A DNA stretch of 64,000 bases from CADCUY01 sp964242735 (GTDB lineage Bacteria; Actinomycetota; Actinomycetes; Actinomycetales; Quadrisphaeraceae): assembly GCA_964242735.1 (NCBI GenBank), contig CAXTAK010000018.1, positions 8,454 to 72,453 of the forward strand. Direction: 5' to 3'. A model generated the notes under the pieces. It saw nothing but the letters and a program-made list of their open reading frames with translations. It did not search any database and was not told the DNA's origin. The translations under genes and the position numbers were made by a program. Positions 51,057-60,165 of the stretch are shown here, in pieces. Positions within the stretch are counted from its first letter, which is position 1. Every line of letters begins with the position of its first letter.

Positions 51057-54000
51057 GTGCTCGAGGACTTCGGCATCAGGTCCAAGGTGCTTGCCGTGCT
51101 GGCGCTGCCCGTCGCGGTCCTGACCGCTGCCGGAGGCACCATCGTCGCGACCGCCGCGGCCGAGGCCGCAGAGGACACCGCCCTGCACCGCGTCGCCCTC
51201 AGCACCGACGTCCTCGGGCAGCTGACCGGCGCGCTGCGCGTCGAGCGCGACCTGAGCCTCGCCGCCCGCGCCGGTGCCAGCGGGGCCGGCGGTGCGGGCG
51301 CCGCCGAGGGGGCCACCGGTGGCGCCGAGGCGCTGGAGCGGGCGCGCGAGCGCAGCACCGCGCTGATCGACCGCTCCGACCGGGCGCTGACCGCCATCGA
51401 GGTCGAGGATCTGAGCGACGAGGCGCGTGATGCACTCGTCACCTCCCGGCAGACCCTCGCGGCGCTGCCGGACCTCCGCGACGAGGTCGACTCGCCCAGC
51501 GTCGGGGACGTGCGCATCACCACCGGCTACCAGGGTGCGATCGGCGCCCTCGACGACCTGCCCCGCGCTGCGGCCCTCGGCCAGGACGACGCCGACCTCA
51601 GCACGGCCCTGCAGTCCTGGACGGAGGTGCAGGAGCTCATCGACCTCGCCGACTCCCTCGAGGGTCAGATCGGCATCGCCCTCGCCGACCAGAGCCTGGC
51701 GCAGGTCGAGGGCACCAGCCTGTACACCGCCGCCGTGCGCCGCGAGCTGCTGCGCGCGCGACTGGTCGCCGACGTCAACCGGCTCACCACCGACGTGCCG
51801 GCCCCCGAGACGGCCGCGGGCCTGGTCGCCCTGCGCCAGGCCTTCCTCGCCTCCACCACCGCGCCCGACGCGGCAGCACCGGCGGGGCTGGACGACGCGT
51901 CGGTCGACGCCGCCATCAGCGAGGACACCGCAGCCCTGCGCGCGACCGCCGACCAGCTCGCCGCCGTGGCGCAGGACCGCGCGTCCACCCTCGCCGACCA
52001 GACCCGCGACGGCGCCGCGCGGCTGCTCGTGCTGGTGGCCCTGCTGGTGCTCGGCTCCCTGGTCGTCGCCCTGCTCATCGGCGGCAGCATCGTCGCGCGC
52101 CTGCGCCGGGTGACCCGCGCGGCGGAGCGGATGCGCGAGGAGCTGCCGGCGGCCGTCGCCGCCGCGGGGACCCGCGGAGCGGGCGGGGCCGCCCGAGCCG
52201 CGCCGTCCCTGGCCACCCCCGGGCGCGATGAGGTGGGGCGCCTGGCCACGGCGCTGGACGACGTCACCGCCGTGGCGCTGGACCTCGCCCACGGCCAGGC
52301 CCGGCTGAGGACGGCGGTCTCGGCGGCCTTCGTCGGCGTCGCCCGGCGCAACCAGTCGCTGCTGGGGCGCCAGCTGGGCGCCATCGACACCCTGGAGCAG
52401 GCCGAGCAGGACTCCGGCTCCCTCGCCGCGCTGTTCCAGCTCGACCACATGGCCAGCCAGATGCGGCGCAACGCCGAGTCGCTGCTGGTGATCGCCGGTG
52501 AGGAGAGCGGACGGCGCGTGCGCTCACCGATGCTGCTCTCCGACGTGGTGCGCACCGCCGCCAGCGAGGTCGAGCACTACGAGCGCGTCGACCTCGCACT
52601 GCACGCCGACCCCGAGGTGCCCGCCCGCGTGGCGCTGGTGCTGGCGCACCTGCTCGCGGAGCTGCTGGAGAACGCGACCACCTTCTCACCGGGCAGCACC
52701 CGCGTCAGCGTCAGCAGTCGTGAGCCCCGCGCCGAGCGTCCGGTCGAGCGGGACGCGGCGATGGTGGTGGCCGTGACCGACCACGGCGTGGGGATGACCG
52801 GTGACGACCTGGCTCGGGCCAGGACCCGGGTGCGCGACAGCTCGCACGCCTCGCTCGTCGACGCCTCACGGCTGGGTCTGACCGTCGTCGCGCGCCTCGC
52901 GGAGCGCCTGGGGGTGGCGGTGGCCATCGACCCCGCGACCGGCGGGGGCACCGTGGTCAGCCTCGCCCTGCCCGCCGCGCTGCTGGGCGCCACCGCGGAG
53001 CGGGGCACGCGGCGGGGGGGCGCCGTCGCCGCAGCGCCCGCGCGCGTCGGGGCCGCCGACGCGTCACCCGCCGACGTCCCAGCGGCCGCCTCGGCCGCCT
53101 CGGCCGACCGCCTCGCGCCCGTGCTGTCGCCCGCCGGCCCCGCGGAGCACCGGCCACCGGTCGCGACCGCGCCGGGGATCTCCGGCGCCGCTCGGGGCCT
53201 GCCCACGGCTGCGGCGAGGGTCATCCCCGGCCTCGGTGGTGGCAGCACCCCCGGCCGTCACCGCAGCGCACGGAAGCGGCCGTGGCGTCGCCGGCGTCCT
53301 GCGGTGGTCAGCGAAGGCGTCGAGGCGCTGATGAGCGGAGAGATGCTGGCGCGCGAGGGATGGGCCCAGCTGCCGCGCGCCGGCGCCGCGGCAGCGGCCA
53401 CCGGCCCGGTGCTGAGCCCTGCCGGGGGCGAGGGAGCGGCGCCCACCGCGGACGCCGCACCCACCGGCGAGCGGCCCGTGGCCGCCGGCACGCGTGGAGC
53501 CCGCGACGGTGTGGGCCCCGACGGCAGCCTCACCCACCACGGCAGCGCCAGCTCCGACGGCGCCGGCGCTCCCGCCGGCACGGGACCTCGCCGCGGTGCC
53601 GGTCCCGACGCACCGGCGTGGGCCCCCACGCTCGCCTACCGCTCCGCGGTCGAGGAGCACGCGGACGGGTCGGCGCGACCGGAGGCGGCGGCAGCGGGTC
53701 TGCCGCAGCGACGGGCGGGTGGCCTGCGCGGGGGCGGCCACGTCCCCGGCCAGCTCCCGACCGCCGCCGCTGCTGACGGGCCCGCCCACCACGGGTCCGG
53801 TCACCACGGGTCCGGTCACCACGGGTCCACTCGCGGTGGGCCCGCCCACGGTGGGTCGACCGCGGAGGGGCAGCACCGCACCGCGCCGGCCGCAGCCCGC
53901 GAGCGCGCTCCCGAGACCGTGCGCTCGTCGCTGACCAGCTACCGCGCGGGTGTGGTGCGCGCCCGCCAGAGCAGCGACGGGTGGGCCGGTGGGCACCAGG

Positions 54001-54122
54001 GCACCGACCCGCACGAGGCCGGGCCGCAGGGGGCCGCTCCCGAGGTGCCCGGGGCGCCCGCGGAGGACGCGGCCGAGCAGGAGCGTGTCCGGCAGCACGT
54101 GGCCAGCGGCGGTGAGCGGTGA
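51057..54122 (+). CDS. cvnA: Conservon histidine kinase-like sensor CvnA
   Basis: A 1021-residue membrane sensor. TM1 lies near 9-32 and TM2 near 322-344; the external part between them is a helical, nitrate-sensor-like domain. HAMP-like and dimerisation helices follow, including LFQLDHMASQMRRNAESLLVIAG (about 460-482). The ATPase domain has N box LAELLENATTFSPG (about 532-545), G1 DHGVGMT (about 575) and GGGTVVSLALP. Residues 660-1021 are a disordered tail with an HHGSG repeat. The His at the phospho-acceptor position is as in other CvnA proteins, whose phosphotransfer is not proven. GTG 51057 has AAGGAG upstream. The three partner genes follow with overlaps. Confidence 0.92.
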   Translation: MLEDFGIRSKVLAVLALPVAVLTAAGGTIVATAAAEAAEDTALHRVALSTDVLGQLTGALRVERDLSLAARAGASGAGGAGAAEGATGGAEALERARERSTALIDRSDRALTAIEVEDLSDEARDALVTSRQTLAALPDLRDEVDSPSVGDVRITTGYQGAIGALDDLPRAAALGQDDADLSTALQSWTEVQELIDLADSLEGQIGIALADQSLAQVEGTSLYTAAVRRELLRARLVADVNRLTTDVPAPETAAGLVALRQAFLASTTAPDAAAPAGLDDASVDAAISEDTAALRATADQLAAVAQDRASTLADQTRDGAARLLVLVALLVLGSLVVALLIGGSIVARLRRVTRAAERMREELPAAVAAAGTRGAGGAARAAPSLATPGRDEVGRLATALDDVTAVALDLAHGQARLRTAVSAAFVGVARRNQSLLGRQLGAIDTLEQAEQDSGSLAALFQLDHMASQMRRNAESLLVIAGEESGRRVRSPMLLSDVVRTAASEVEHYERVDLALHADPEVPARVALVLAHLLAELLENATTFSPGSTRVSVSSREPRAERPVERDAAMVVAVTDHGVGMTGDDLARARTRVRDSSHASLVDASRLGLTVVARLAERLGVAVAIDPATGGGTVVSLALPAALLGATAERGTRRGGAVAAAPARVGAADASPADVPAAASAASADRLAPVLSPAGPAEHRPPVATAPGISGAARGLPTAAARVIPGLGGGSTPGRHRSARKRPWRRRRPAVVSEGVEALMSGEMLAREGWAQLPRAGAAAAATGPVLSPAGGEGAAPTADAAPTGERPVAAGTRGARDGVGPDGSLTHHGSASSDGAGAPAGTGPRRGAGPDAPAWAPTLAYRSAVEEHADGSARPEAAAAGLPQRRAGGLRGGGHVPGQLPTAAAADGPAHHGSGHHGSGHHGSTRGGPAHGGSTAEGQHRTAPAAARERAPETVRSSLTSYRAGVVRARQSSDGWAGGHQGTDPHEAGPQGAAPEVPGAPAEDAAEQERVRQHVASGGER
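53787..53831 (+). repeat. Three 15-bp tandem repeats encoding HHGS in the CvnA tail
   Basis: The unit CACCACGGGTCCGGT is found at 53787-53801 and 53802-53816, with a third, slightly changed copy at 53817-53831. It encodes HHGSG HHGSG HHGST (residues 911-925). The paired histidines could bind metal. Confidence 0.9.
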
Positions 54123-54538
54123 CCGTGCCGGACGCCGCGGCCGACCTGGAGTTCCTCCTCGACGACATGGTGCGCCGCGTCCCCGGCGTCACCTCGGTGC
54201 TCGCCGTCTCCGCGGACGGGCTGCTCATGGGCCTCTCCCAGGACTTCCCGCGCGCCAGCGGCGACCAGTTGGCGGCCGTGGTCTCCGGGGTGGCGAGCCT
54301 CACCCGCGGCGCGGCGTCGCTGCTGGGCGCCGGCGGCGTCCGCCAGGTCGTGGTGGAGATGGACGGCGCCTTCCTGTTCACCACCAGCGTCTCGGACGGG
54401 TCCGTGCTGGCCGTCATCGCCGACATCTCCTGCGACATCGGGCTGGTCGGCTACGAGATGACCCTGCTCTCCAGCCGCGCCGGGGTCACGCTGACCCCCC
54501 AGCTGATCACCGAGCTGAGAGCGCGGCTGCCGCGATGA
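54119..54538 (+). CDS. cvnB: Roadblock/LC7 domain protein CvnB
   Basis: A 139-residue protein of the roadblock/LC7 (MglB-like) family: LEFLLDDMVRRVPGVTSVLAVSADGLLMGLS, LAAVVSGVASLTRGAASLLGAG, and VRQVVVEMDGAFLFTTSVSDGSVLAVIADISCDIGLVGYEMTLL. Such proteins act as regulators of small GTPases; here the partner is CvnD. Its GTG start overlaps the CvnA stop (GTGA), and its stop overlaps the next start (ATGA), so the conservon is translated as a coupled set. Confidence 0.95.
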   Translation: MTVPDAAADLEFLLDDMVRRVPGVTSVLAVSADGLLMGLSQDFPRASGDQLAAVVSGVASLTRGAASLLGAGGVRQVVVEMDGAFLFTTSVSDGSVLAVIADISCDIGLVGYEMTLLSSRAGVTLTPQLITELRARLPR

Positions 54539-54951
54539 CCGCGAGCGGGGAACGCGCCCCCGACCCCGTCACCGCCTCGACGGTGCGTCCCTACCTGATC
54601 ACCGGGGGTCGCACCACCTCGTCCGGCACCGGTGACATCCCCCTGGAGACGCTGGTGCGCGCCGCCGGTGACCCCCTCGACGACCGACTCACCCGCGAGC
54701 GGCGCACGGCGGCGCTGAGCAGCGAGCTGCGCTCGATCGTGGAGCTGACCAGCGGGCGGTTCCTGTCGGTCGCGGAGCTGTCCGCCCACGTGCACCTGCC
54801 CGTCCCGGTGGTGCGCGTCGTCCTCGACGACCTCTCGGAGCAGGGCCTGGTGCGCCTGCACCCCCCCGAGCAGGTCACCGCCAGCAACGGGCGCCTCGTC
54901 GTGCCCCGCCACCTCCTCGAACGGGTCCTCGATGGCCTCGACCACGGTTGA
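54535..54951 (+). CDS. cvnC: DUF742 protein CvnC
   Basis: A 138-residue DUF742 protein with VRPYLITGGRT near the N-terminus, then LSSELRSIVELTSGRFLSVAELSAHVHLPVPVVRVVLDDLSEQGLVRLHPP, a winged-helix-like DNA- or protein-binding unit, and VPRHLLERVLDGL at the end. CvnC is the third component of actinobacterial conservons, and its exact role is not settled. It overlaps CvnB by four bases, and CvnD starts 20 bases before its end. Confidence 0.95.
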   Translation: MTASGERAPDPVTASTVRPYLITGGRTTSSGTGDIPLETLVRAAGDPLDDRLTRERRTAALSSELRSIVELTSGRFLSVAELSAHVHLPVPVVRVVLDDLSEQGLVRLHPPEQVTASNGRLVVPRHLLERVLDGLDHG

Positions 54952-55519
54952 CCCCCTCGCCGCGGCCGGTGCCCCCGTCGTCGTCAAGGTGGTGGTGGCC
55001 GGGGGCTTCGCGGTGGGCAAGACCACGCTGATCGGCTCGATCAGCGACATCGAGCCGCTGTCGACCGAGGCCGCGATGACCGAGCACTCCGTCGGCCTGG
55101 ACGACGCGGGCCGGGCCTCGCGCGACAAGACCAGCACCACGGTCGCGATGGACTTCGGGCGCATCGCCCTGCCCGGGGACCTGTGGCTTTACCTGTTCGG
55201 CACCCCCGGCCAGGAGCGCTTCGCGTTCATGTGGGACGACCTCGTGCAGGGCGCGATCGGCGCGCTGGTGCTCGTCGACACCGAGCGCCTCGACCAGTGC
55301 TTCGCTGCGGTGGACTACTTCGAGAGCCGCCAGGTGCCCTTCGTCGTCGCCGTGAACTGCTTCGACGGCCTCGCCCTGCACCCCCTGGAGGAGGTCGCCT
55401 CCGCGCTCGGGCTGGGCCCCGACGTCCCCCTGCTGTACACCGACGCCCGCCTGCGAGAGGCCACGCGCCAGGCCCTGTCGACCCTGGTGCAGCACGCGAT
55501 CCGCGCCAGCACCGCCTGA
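54932..55519 (+). CDS. cvnD: Small GTPase-like protein CvnD
   Basis: A 195-residue Ras-like ATP/GTP-binding protein. P-loop GGFAVGKTT (residues 24-32), switch region DKTSTTVAMDFGRI, G3 LFGTPGQERF and the base-recognition strand VVAVNCFDG are present; NCFD replaces the NKxD of classic GTPases, as is usual in this family. It should switch states under control of the roadblock protein CvnB. It overlaps cvnC by 20 bases and closes the conservon; valS begins 30 bases later on the same strand and may be read in the same transcript. Confidence 0.95.
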   Translation: MASTTVDPLAAAGAPVVVKVVVAGGFAVGKTTLIGSISDIEPLSTEAAMTEHSVGLDDAGRASRDKTSTTVAMDFGRIALPGDLWLYLFGTPGQERFAFMWDDLVQGAIGALVLVDTERLDQCFAAVDYFESRQVPFVVAVNCFDGLALHPLEEVASALGLGPDVPLLYTDARLREATRQALSTLVQHAIRASTA

Positions 55520-55549
55520 GGGGCGAGCCGCCTCTGCGAGCATGGGGCG

Positions 55550-58168
55550 GTGACCGACGTCCCCTCCCGAACTGTTCCCCAGCGCCCCGTGCTCGACGGC
55601 CTGGAGGCCAAGTGGGACGCGCTGTGGTCCGAGCGCGGGACCTACGCCTTCGACCGCAGCGCCCCCCGGGAGCGGGTCTACTCCATCGACACGCCCCCAC
55701 CCACGGTGTCGGGGTCGCTGCACGTGGGGCACGTCTTCAGCTACACCCACACCGACGTCGTCGCCCGCTACCAGCGCATGCGCGGGCGCGAGGTGTTCTA
55801 CCCGATGGGGTGGGACGACAACGGGCTGCCCACCGAGCGGCGGGTGCAGAACTACTACGGGGTGCGCTGCGACCCCTCGCTGCCGGTGGAGAGCGCCTTC
55901 ACCCCGCCTGAGCGCCCCGACCCGAAGCGGGCCGTGTCCGTCAGCCGGGCCACCTTCATCCGCCTCTGCGAGGAGCTGACCGCGCAGGACGAGGCGGTCT
56001 TCGAGGCGCTGTGGCGCACCGTCGGGCTCTCGGTGGACTGGTCGCTGGTGTACTCCACGATCAGCGACGACGCGCGCGCGGTCGCCCAGCGCGCCTTCCT
56101 GCGGAACCTCGACCGCGGTGAGGCCTACCAGGCCGACGCGCCGGGCCTGTGGGACGTGACGTTCCAGACCGCGGTGGCCCAGGCGGAGCTCGAGGCGCGC
56201 GACCACCCGGGCGCCTACCACGCGGTGGCCTTCGCCTCGACCGGGAGCGCAGCCGCGGGCGCACCCGGCGGTGCGCCCGTGGTCATCGAGACCACCCGCC
56301 CCGAGCTGCTGCCCTCGGTCGTGGCCCTGGTCGCGCACCCGGACGACGAGCGCTACCAGCCGCTGTTCGGCACCACGGTGCGCTCGCCCCTGTTCGACGT
56401 CGAGGTGCCGGTGCTCGCCCACGTGCTCGCCGAGCCCGACAAGGGCGCCGGCATCGCGATGTGCTGCACCTTCGGCGACCTCACCGACGTCACCTGGTGG
56501 CGCGAGCTGCACCTGCCGACGCGCTCGGTGGTCGGGCGGGACGGGCGCCTGGCCCGCGAGGCGCCGCCCTGGCTGGTCACCGGCACGGACCTCTACGCCG
56601 AGCAGCTGGCCGGCGCGAGCACGTCCACCGCCCGGGAGCGCACGGTGACCGCGCTGCGGGAGGCCGGGGCGCTGGTCGGGGAGCCCGTCCCCACCCAGCG
56701 GAAGGCGAACTTCTTCGAGAAGGGCGACAAGCCGCTGGAGATCGTCGCCAGCCGGCAGTGGTACCTGCGCAACGGGGGGCGCGACGCGCCGCTGCGCGAG
56801 GAGCTGCTGAGCCGCGGGCGCGACCTGCGCTGGGTGCCCGACTTCATGCGCCACCGCTACAGCGACTGGGTCGACGGGCTGAACGGCGACTGGCTGGTCA
56901 GCCGGCAGCGCTTCTTCGGCGTCCCGTTCCCGGTGTGGTACCCCCTCGACGCCGACGGCGCGCCGCGCTACGACGCGGTGGTCACCGCCGACGAGGCCTC
57001 CCTGCCCGTCGACCCCCTCTCGCAGGCGGCGCCCGGGTACACCGAGGACCAGCGCGGTGTGCCCGGCGGCTTCACCGGCGACCCTGACGTCATGGACACC
57101 TGGGCCACCTCGTCGCTGACCCCGCAGATCGCCACCGGGTGGGAGCGCGACCCCGACCTGCACGCGCGCACCTTCCCGATGGACCTGCGGCCGCAGGCGC
57201 ACGACATCATCCGCACCTGGCTGTTCTCCACGGTGGTGCGCAGCCACCTCGAGCACGGAGCTCTGCCGTGGACGACGGCGACGATCTCCGGCTTCGTGGT
57301 CGACCCCGACCGCAAGAAGATGAGCAAGTCGAAGGGCAACGTGGTGGTGCCCACCGACGTCCTGGAGCGGTACGGCGCCGACGCGGTGCGGTGGCGGGCG
57401 GCCTCGGCGCGGCCGGGGCTCGACACCCCGTTCGACGAGGCGCAGATGAAGGTGGGGCGCCGGCTGGCGATCAAGGTGCTCAACGCGAGCAGGTTCGTGC
57501 TGGGGGCGCTGCCGGACGGCGGGGCACCGGGGCCCGAGGCAGTCACCGAGGACCTCGACGCCAGCCTCCTCGCCGGGTTGGCCGATGTCGTCGTCGAGGC
57601 GGGCGCCGCCTTCGACGCCTACGACTACACCCGGGCGCTGGAGGTCACCGAGCGGTTCTTCTGGAGCTTCTGCGACGACTACGTCGAACTGGTGAAGGAC
57701 CGGGCCTACGGGGGCCTCGGTGCCGGACCCGCCGCATCGGCCCACGCGACGCTGTCGCTGGCCCTCGACGTGCAGCTGCGCCTGCTCGCCCCGTTCCTGC
57801 CCTTCGCCACGGAGGAGGTGTGGTCGTGGTGGCGCCCTGGAGACGGTGGCCCCACGGACTCCGTGCACCGCTCGCCGTGGCCGCAGGCGGCGGAGCTGCG
57901 CGTCGCGGCGGGGCCGGGGCGCGCCGAGGTGCTCGGGGTGGTCGCCGCGGCGCTGGCCGGGGTGCGCAAGGCGAAGTCGGAGGCGAAGGTCACCCAGCGC
58001 ACCGAGGTGGCGACCCTGGTGCTGGCGGTGCCCGACGGTGAGCGGGCGCACCTGGAGGCCGGGCTGGGTGACCTGCGCGCCGCGGGGCGCATCCGGGAGC
58101 TGTCGCTGGTGCCCGGGAACGGGGTGCTGGCGGTCGCGTCGGTGGAGCTGGTGCCCGCGGAGGGGTGA
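55550..58168 (+). CDS. valS: Valyl-tRNA synthetase (archaeal-like sequence type)
   Basis: An 872-residue class I synthetase. HIGH appears as HVGH (58-61) in PPPTVSGSLHVGHVFSYTHTD. FYPMGWDDNGLPTERRVQNYYGVRC follows; this variant differs from the GMDHAGIATQ form of most bacteria and is shared with archaeal-like ValS. The editing domain shows VVIETTRPELLPSVVALVAHPDDERY. KKMSKSKGNVVVP near residue 588 is the KMSKS loop, and a C-terminal anticodon domain with KAKSEAKVTQRTEVATLVL closes it. It is on the plus strand after the conservon, while clpX, ileS and folC are on the minus strand, so the usual order clpX-valS-folC is broken by an inversion or insertion. Confidence 0.94.
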   Translation: MTDVPSRTVPQRPVLDGLEAKWDALWSERGTYAFDRSAPRERVYSIDTPPPTVSGSLHVGHVFSYTHTDVVARYQRMRGREVFYPMGWDDNGLPTERRVQNYYGVRCDPSLPVESAFTPPERPDPKRAVSVSRATFIRLCEELTAQDEAVFEALWRTVGLSVDWSLVYSTISDDARAVAQRAFLRNLDRGEAYQADAPGLWDVTFQTAVAQAELEARDHPGAYHAVAFASTGSAAAGAPGGAPVVIETTRPELLPSVVALVAHPDDERYQPLFGTTVRSPLFDVEVPVLAHVLAEPDKGAGIAMCCTFGDLTDVTWWRELHLPTRSVVGRDGRLAREAPPWLVTGTDLYAEQLAGASTSTARERTVTALREAGALVGEPVPTQRKANFFEKGDKPLEIVASRQWYLRNGGRDAPLREELLSRGRDLRWVPDFMRHRYSDWVDGLNGDWLVSRQRFFGVPFPVWYPLDADGAPRYDAVVTADEASLPVDPLSQAAPGYTEDQRGVPGGFTGDPDVMDTWATSSLTPQIATGWERDPDLHARTFPMDLRPQAHDIIRTWLFSTVVRSHLEHGALPWTTATISGFVVDPDRKKMSKSKGNVVVPTDVLERYGADAVRWRAASARPGLDTPFDEAQMKVGRRLAIKVLNASRFVLGALPDGGAPGPEAVTEDLDASLLAGLADVVVEAGAAFDAYDYTRALEVTERFFWSFCDDYVELVKDRAYGGLGAGPAASAHATLSLALDVQLRLLAPFLPFATEEVWSWWRPGDGGPTDSVHRSPWPQAAELRVAAGPGRAEVLGVVAAALAGVRKAKSEAKVTQRTEVATLVLAVPDGERAHLEAGLGDLRAAGRIRELSLVPGNGVLAVASVELVPAEG

Positions 58169-58269
58169 GCGGTCGGCCGGCTACGCCTTCGTCCTGCCCC
58201 GCGGCCGCGCCGTCCCCTCCTCCCGCGACCACCACGACCGGGGACGCCGTGCCCCCGTCGAGGCGCGTG

Positions 58270-58650
58270 ACGTGGTGGTCACGGTCGCCTGCGCGGGCCT
58301 GCACTCCAGCCCCTGGTACGAGCGCGGGCGCAGGCTCCACGCGGTACCGGCGGTGTGCTCGCCTTCGAGCTGACCGGGGCGCGGAGGCGGAGCAGCGCTT
58401 CGTGGAGGGCTGTCCCTGCACAGCCACGTGGCCGACATCAGCGACGTGCGCGACCTGGTGATCCACCCGGCGTCGACCACGCACCACCAGCTCAGCTCGC
58501 AGGCAGGCCGCCGGCGTCGCACCCGGCCTGGTGCGCCTGTCGGTGTGCCCGGAGCACATCGACGACATCCTGGCGGACCTCGACGCCGGGTTCCGCGCCG
58601 CCAAGGCCGCCGAGGGCGACCCGGCCAGCGGGACGCCGGTCACCAGCTGA
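58270..58650 (+). pseudogene. metY: 3' remnant of an O-acetylhomoserine sulfhydrylase gene (metY)
   Basis: About 125 codons of the C-terminal domain can be followed in three frames: AGLHSSPWYERGRR, then GVLAFELTGARR, then LHSHVADISDVRDLVIHPASTTHHQLSSQ, and finally AAGVAPGLVRLSVCPEHIDDILADLDAGFRAAKAA with a TGA at 58648-58650. These blocks match the last quarter of the pyridoxal-phosphate enzyme that makes homocysteine from O-acetylhomoserine and sulfide. The PLP lysine domain and the whole front are missing. It lies between valS and the end of clpX. The pieces are in the correct order, so this is decay in place after truncation. Confidence 0.85.
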
Positions 58651-58704
58651 CCGGAGCCCCTCGACGACCGCCTCCACAGAGGTGGTCGGGGTGGGGTGAG
58701 CGGC

Positions 58705-59985
58705 TCAGGCGGACTTGTCCTGGCGTGGCCGCTTGCGCACCTCGGGCTCGGCCCGCGGCACGAGGGTGGGCAGCACGTTCTTCAGCACCACGTCGCGGCC
58801 GATGACCACGCCTGCGACGTCGTCGCGGCTGGGGAGGTCGAACATCACCGGCATCAGCACCTCCTCCATGATCGCGCGCAGACCGCGGGCGCCGGTGCCG
58901 CGGAGGATCGCCTGCTCGGCGACGGCCTGCAGCGCGTCGGGGGTGAACTCCAGGTCGACGCCGTCGATCTCGAACATCCGCTGGTACTGCTTGATGAGGG
59001 CGTTGCGCGGCTCGGTGAGGATGCGCACCAGCGCCTCGACGTCGAGGTTGCGCACCGTGGTGATCACGGGCAGCCGACCGATGAACTCGGGGATCAGCCC
59101 GAACTTCAGCAGGTCCTCGGGCATCACCTCGCCGTAGGCCTCGGCGTGATCGCTCGAGTGGTTCAGCGCAGCGCCGAAACCGATGCCCCGCTTGCCCCTC
59201 CGGTTCTGGATCATCTCCTCCAGCCCCGCGAACGCCCCCCCGACGATGAACAGCACGTTGGTGGTGTCGATCTGGATGAACTCCTGGTGGGGGTGCTTGC
59301 GCCCGCCCTGGGGCGGCACGCTGGCCGTCGTCCCCTCGAGGATCTTCAGCAGGGCCTGCTGCACGCCCTCCCCCGAGACGTCGCGGGTGATGGACGGGTT
59401 CTCGGACTTCCTGGCGATCTTGTCGACCTCGTCGATGTAGATGATGCCCGTCTCGGCCTTCTTGACGTCGTAGTCAGCGGCCTGGATCAGCTTCAGGAGG
59501 ATGTTCTCGACGTCCTCGCCGACGTAACCCGCCTCGGTCAGAGCCGTCGCATCGGCGATGGCGAAGGGCACGTTCAGCATCTTCGCCAGCGTCTGCGCCA
59601 GGTACGTCTTGCCGCACCCGGTGGGGCCGATGAGCAGGATGTTCGACTTGGCGATGTCGACGCTGTCCTCGGCCTTCTTCTCGGGATCGGCGGCCTGGAT
59701 GCGCTTGTAGTGGTTGTACACGGCCACCGCGAGTGACCGCTTCGCGGCGTCCTGACCGATGATGTACGTCTCGAGGAAGGCGAAGATCTCACGGGGCTTG
59801 GGGAGTTCGACGAGACCGAGCTCGGTGGTCTCGGCCAGCTCCTCCTCGATGATCTCGTTGCAGAGGTCGATGCACTCGTCGCAGATGTACACGCCGGGCC
59901 CGGCGATCAGCTTCTTGACCTGCTTCTGGCTCTTCCCGCAGAAGGAGCACTTCAGCAGGTCAGCTCCGTCACCGATGCGCGCCAC
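58705..59985 (-). CDS. clpX: ATP-dependent Clp protease ATP-binding subunit ClpX
   Basis: A 426-residue AAA+ unfoldase. The N-terminal zinc domain has Cys13, Cys16, Cys35 and Cys38 (CSFCGKSQ, CDECID). Walker A GPTGCGKT is at 120-127, Walker B GIIYIDEVDKI follows, and the pore loop GYVGEDV and the IGF-type loop KRGIGFGA for ClpP docking are intact. The GTG at 59985 (VARIGDGADLLKC) is selected since it gives the normal family start after GGAGAGGA; the frame stays open to 60108. It feeds proteins into the ClpP1P2 chamber. clpP2 lies 180 bases upstream. Confidence 0.96.
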   Translation of the reverse strand: MARIGDGADLLKCSFCGKSQKQVKKLIAGPGVYICDECIDLCNEIIEEELAETTELGLVELPKPREIFAFLETYIIGQDAAKRSLAVAVYNHYKRIQAADPEKKAEDSVDIAKSNILLIGPTGCGKTYLAQTLAKMLNVPFAIADATALTEAGYVGEDVENILLKLIQAADYDVKKAETGIIYIDEVDKIARKSENPSITRDVSGEGVQQALLKILEGTTASVPPQGGRKHPHQEFIQIDTTNVLFIVGGAFAGLEEMIQNRRGKRGIGFGAALNHSSDHAEAYGEVMPEDLLKFGLIPEFIGRLPVITTVRNLDVEALVRILTEPRNALIKQYQRMFEIDGVDLEFTPDALQAVAEQAILRGTGARGLRAIMEEVLMPVMFDLPSRDDVAGVVIGRDVVLKNVLPTLVPRAEPEVRKRPRQDKSA

Positions 59986-60165
59986 CGGACGATCCTCTCC
60001 CCATGACCCACCCGTGCGGATCTCCTCGGCGATCCCAGCGCTCGGCGTCGCGTCGCGCTGTCTCGACCCTACGTCTCCCGGGCTGGCGCGGGTGCCCGAT
60101 CGGGCCACGCTGCATCACTGGTGCCGCGTGGCGCGCAGGGTCACCGCGCCTGCCCGGGGCGCAGG

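Noticed and set aside
53787..53831. Possible CRISPR or VNTR array
   Set aside because: The 15-bp units are in frame in a coding tail with no spacers. No CRISPR array or cas gene was found in the window.
54875..58051. Minus-strand frame of over 1000 codons opposite cvnD and valS
   Set aside because: It is a shadow of two recognisable genes; no domain can be seen.
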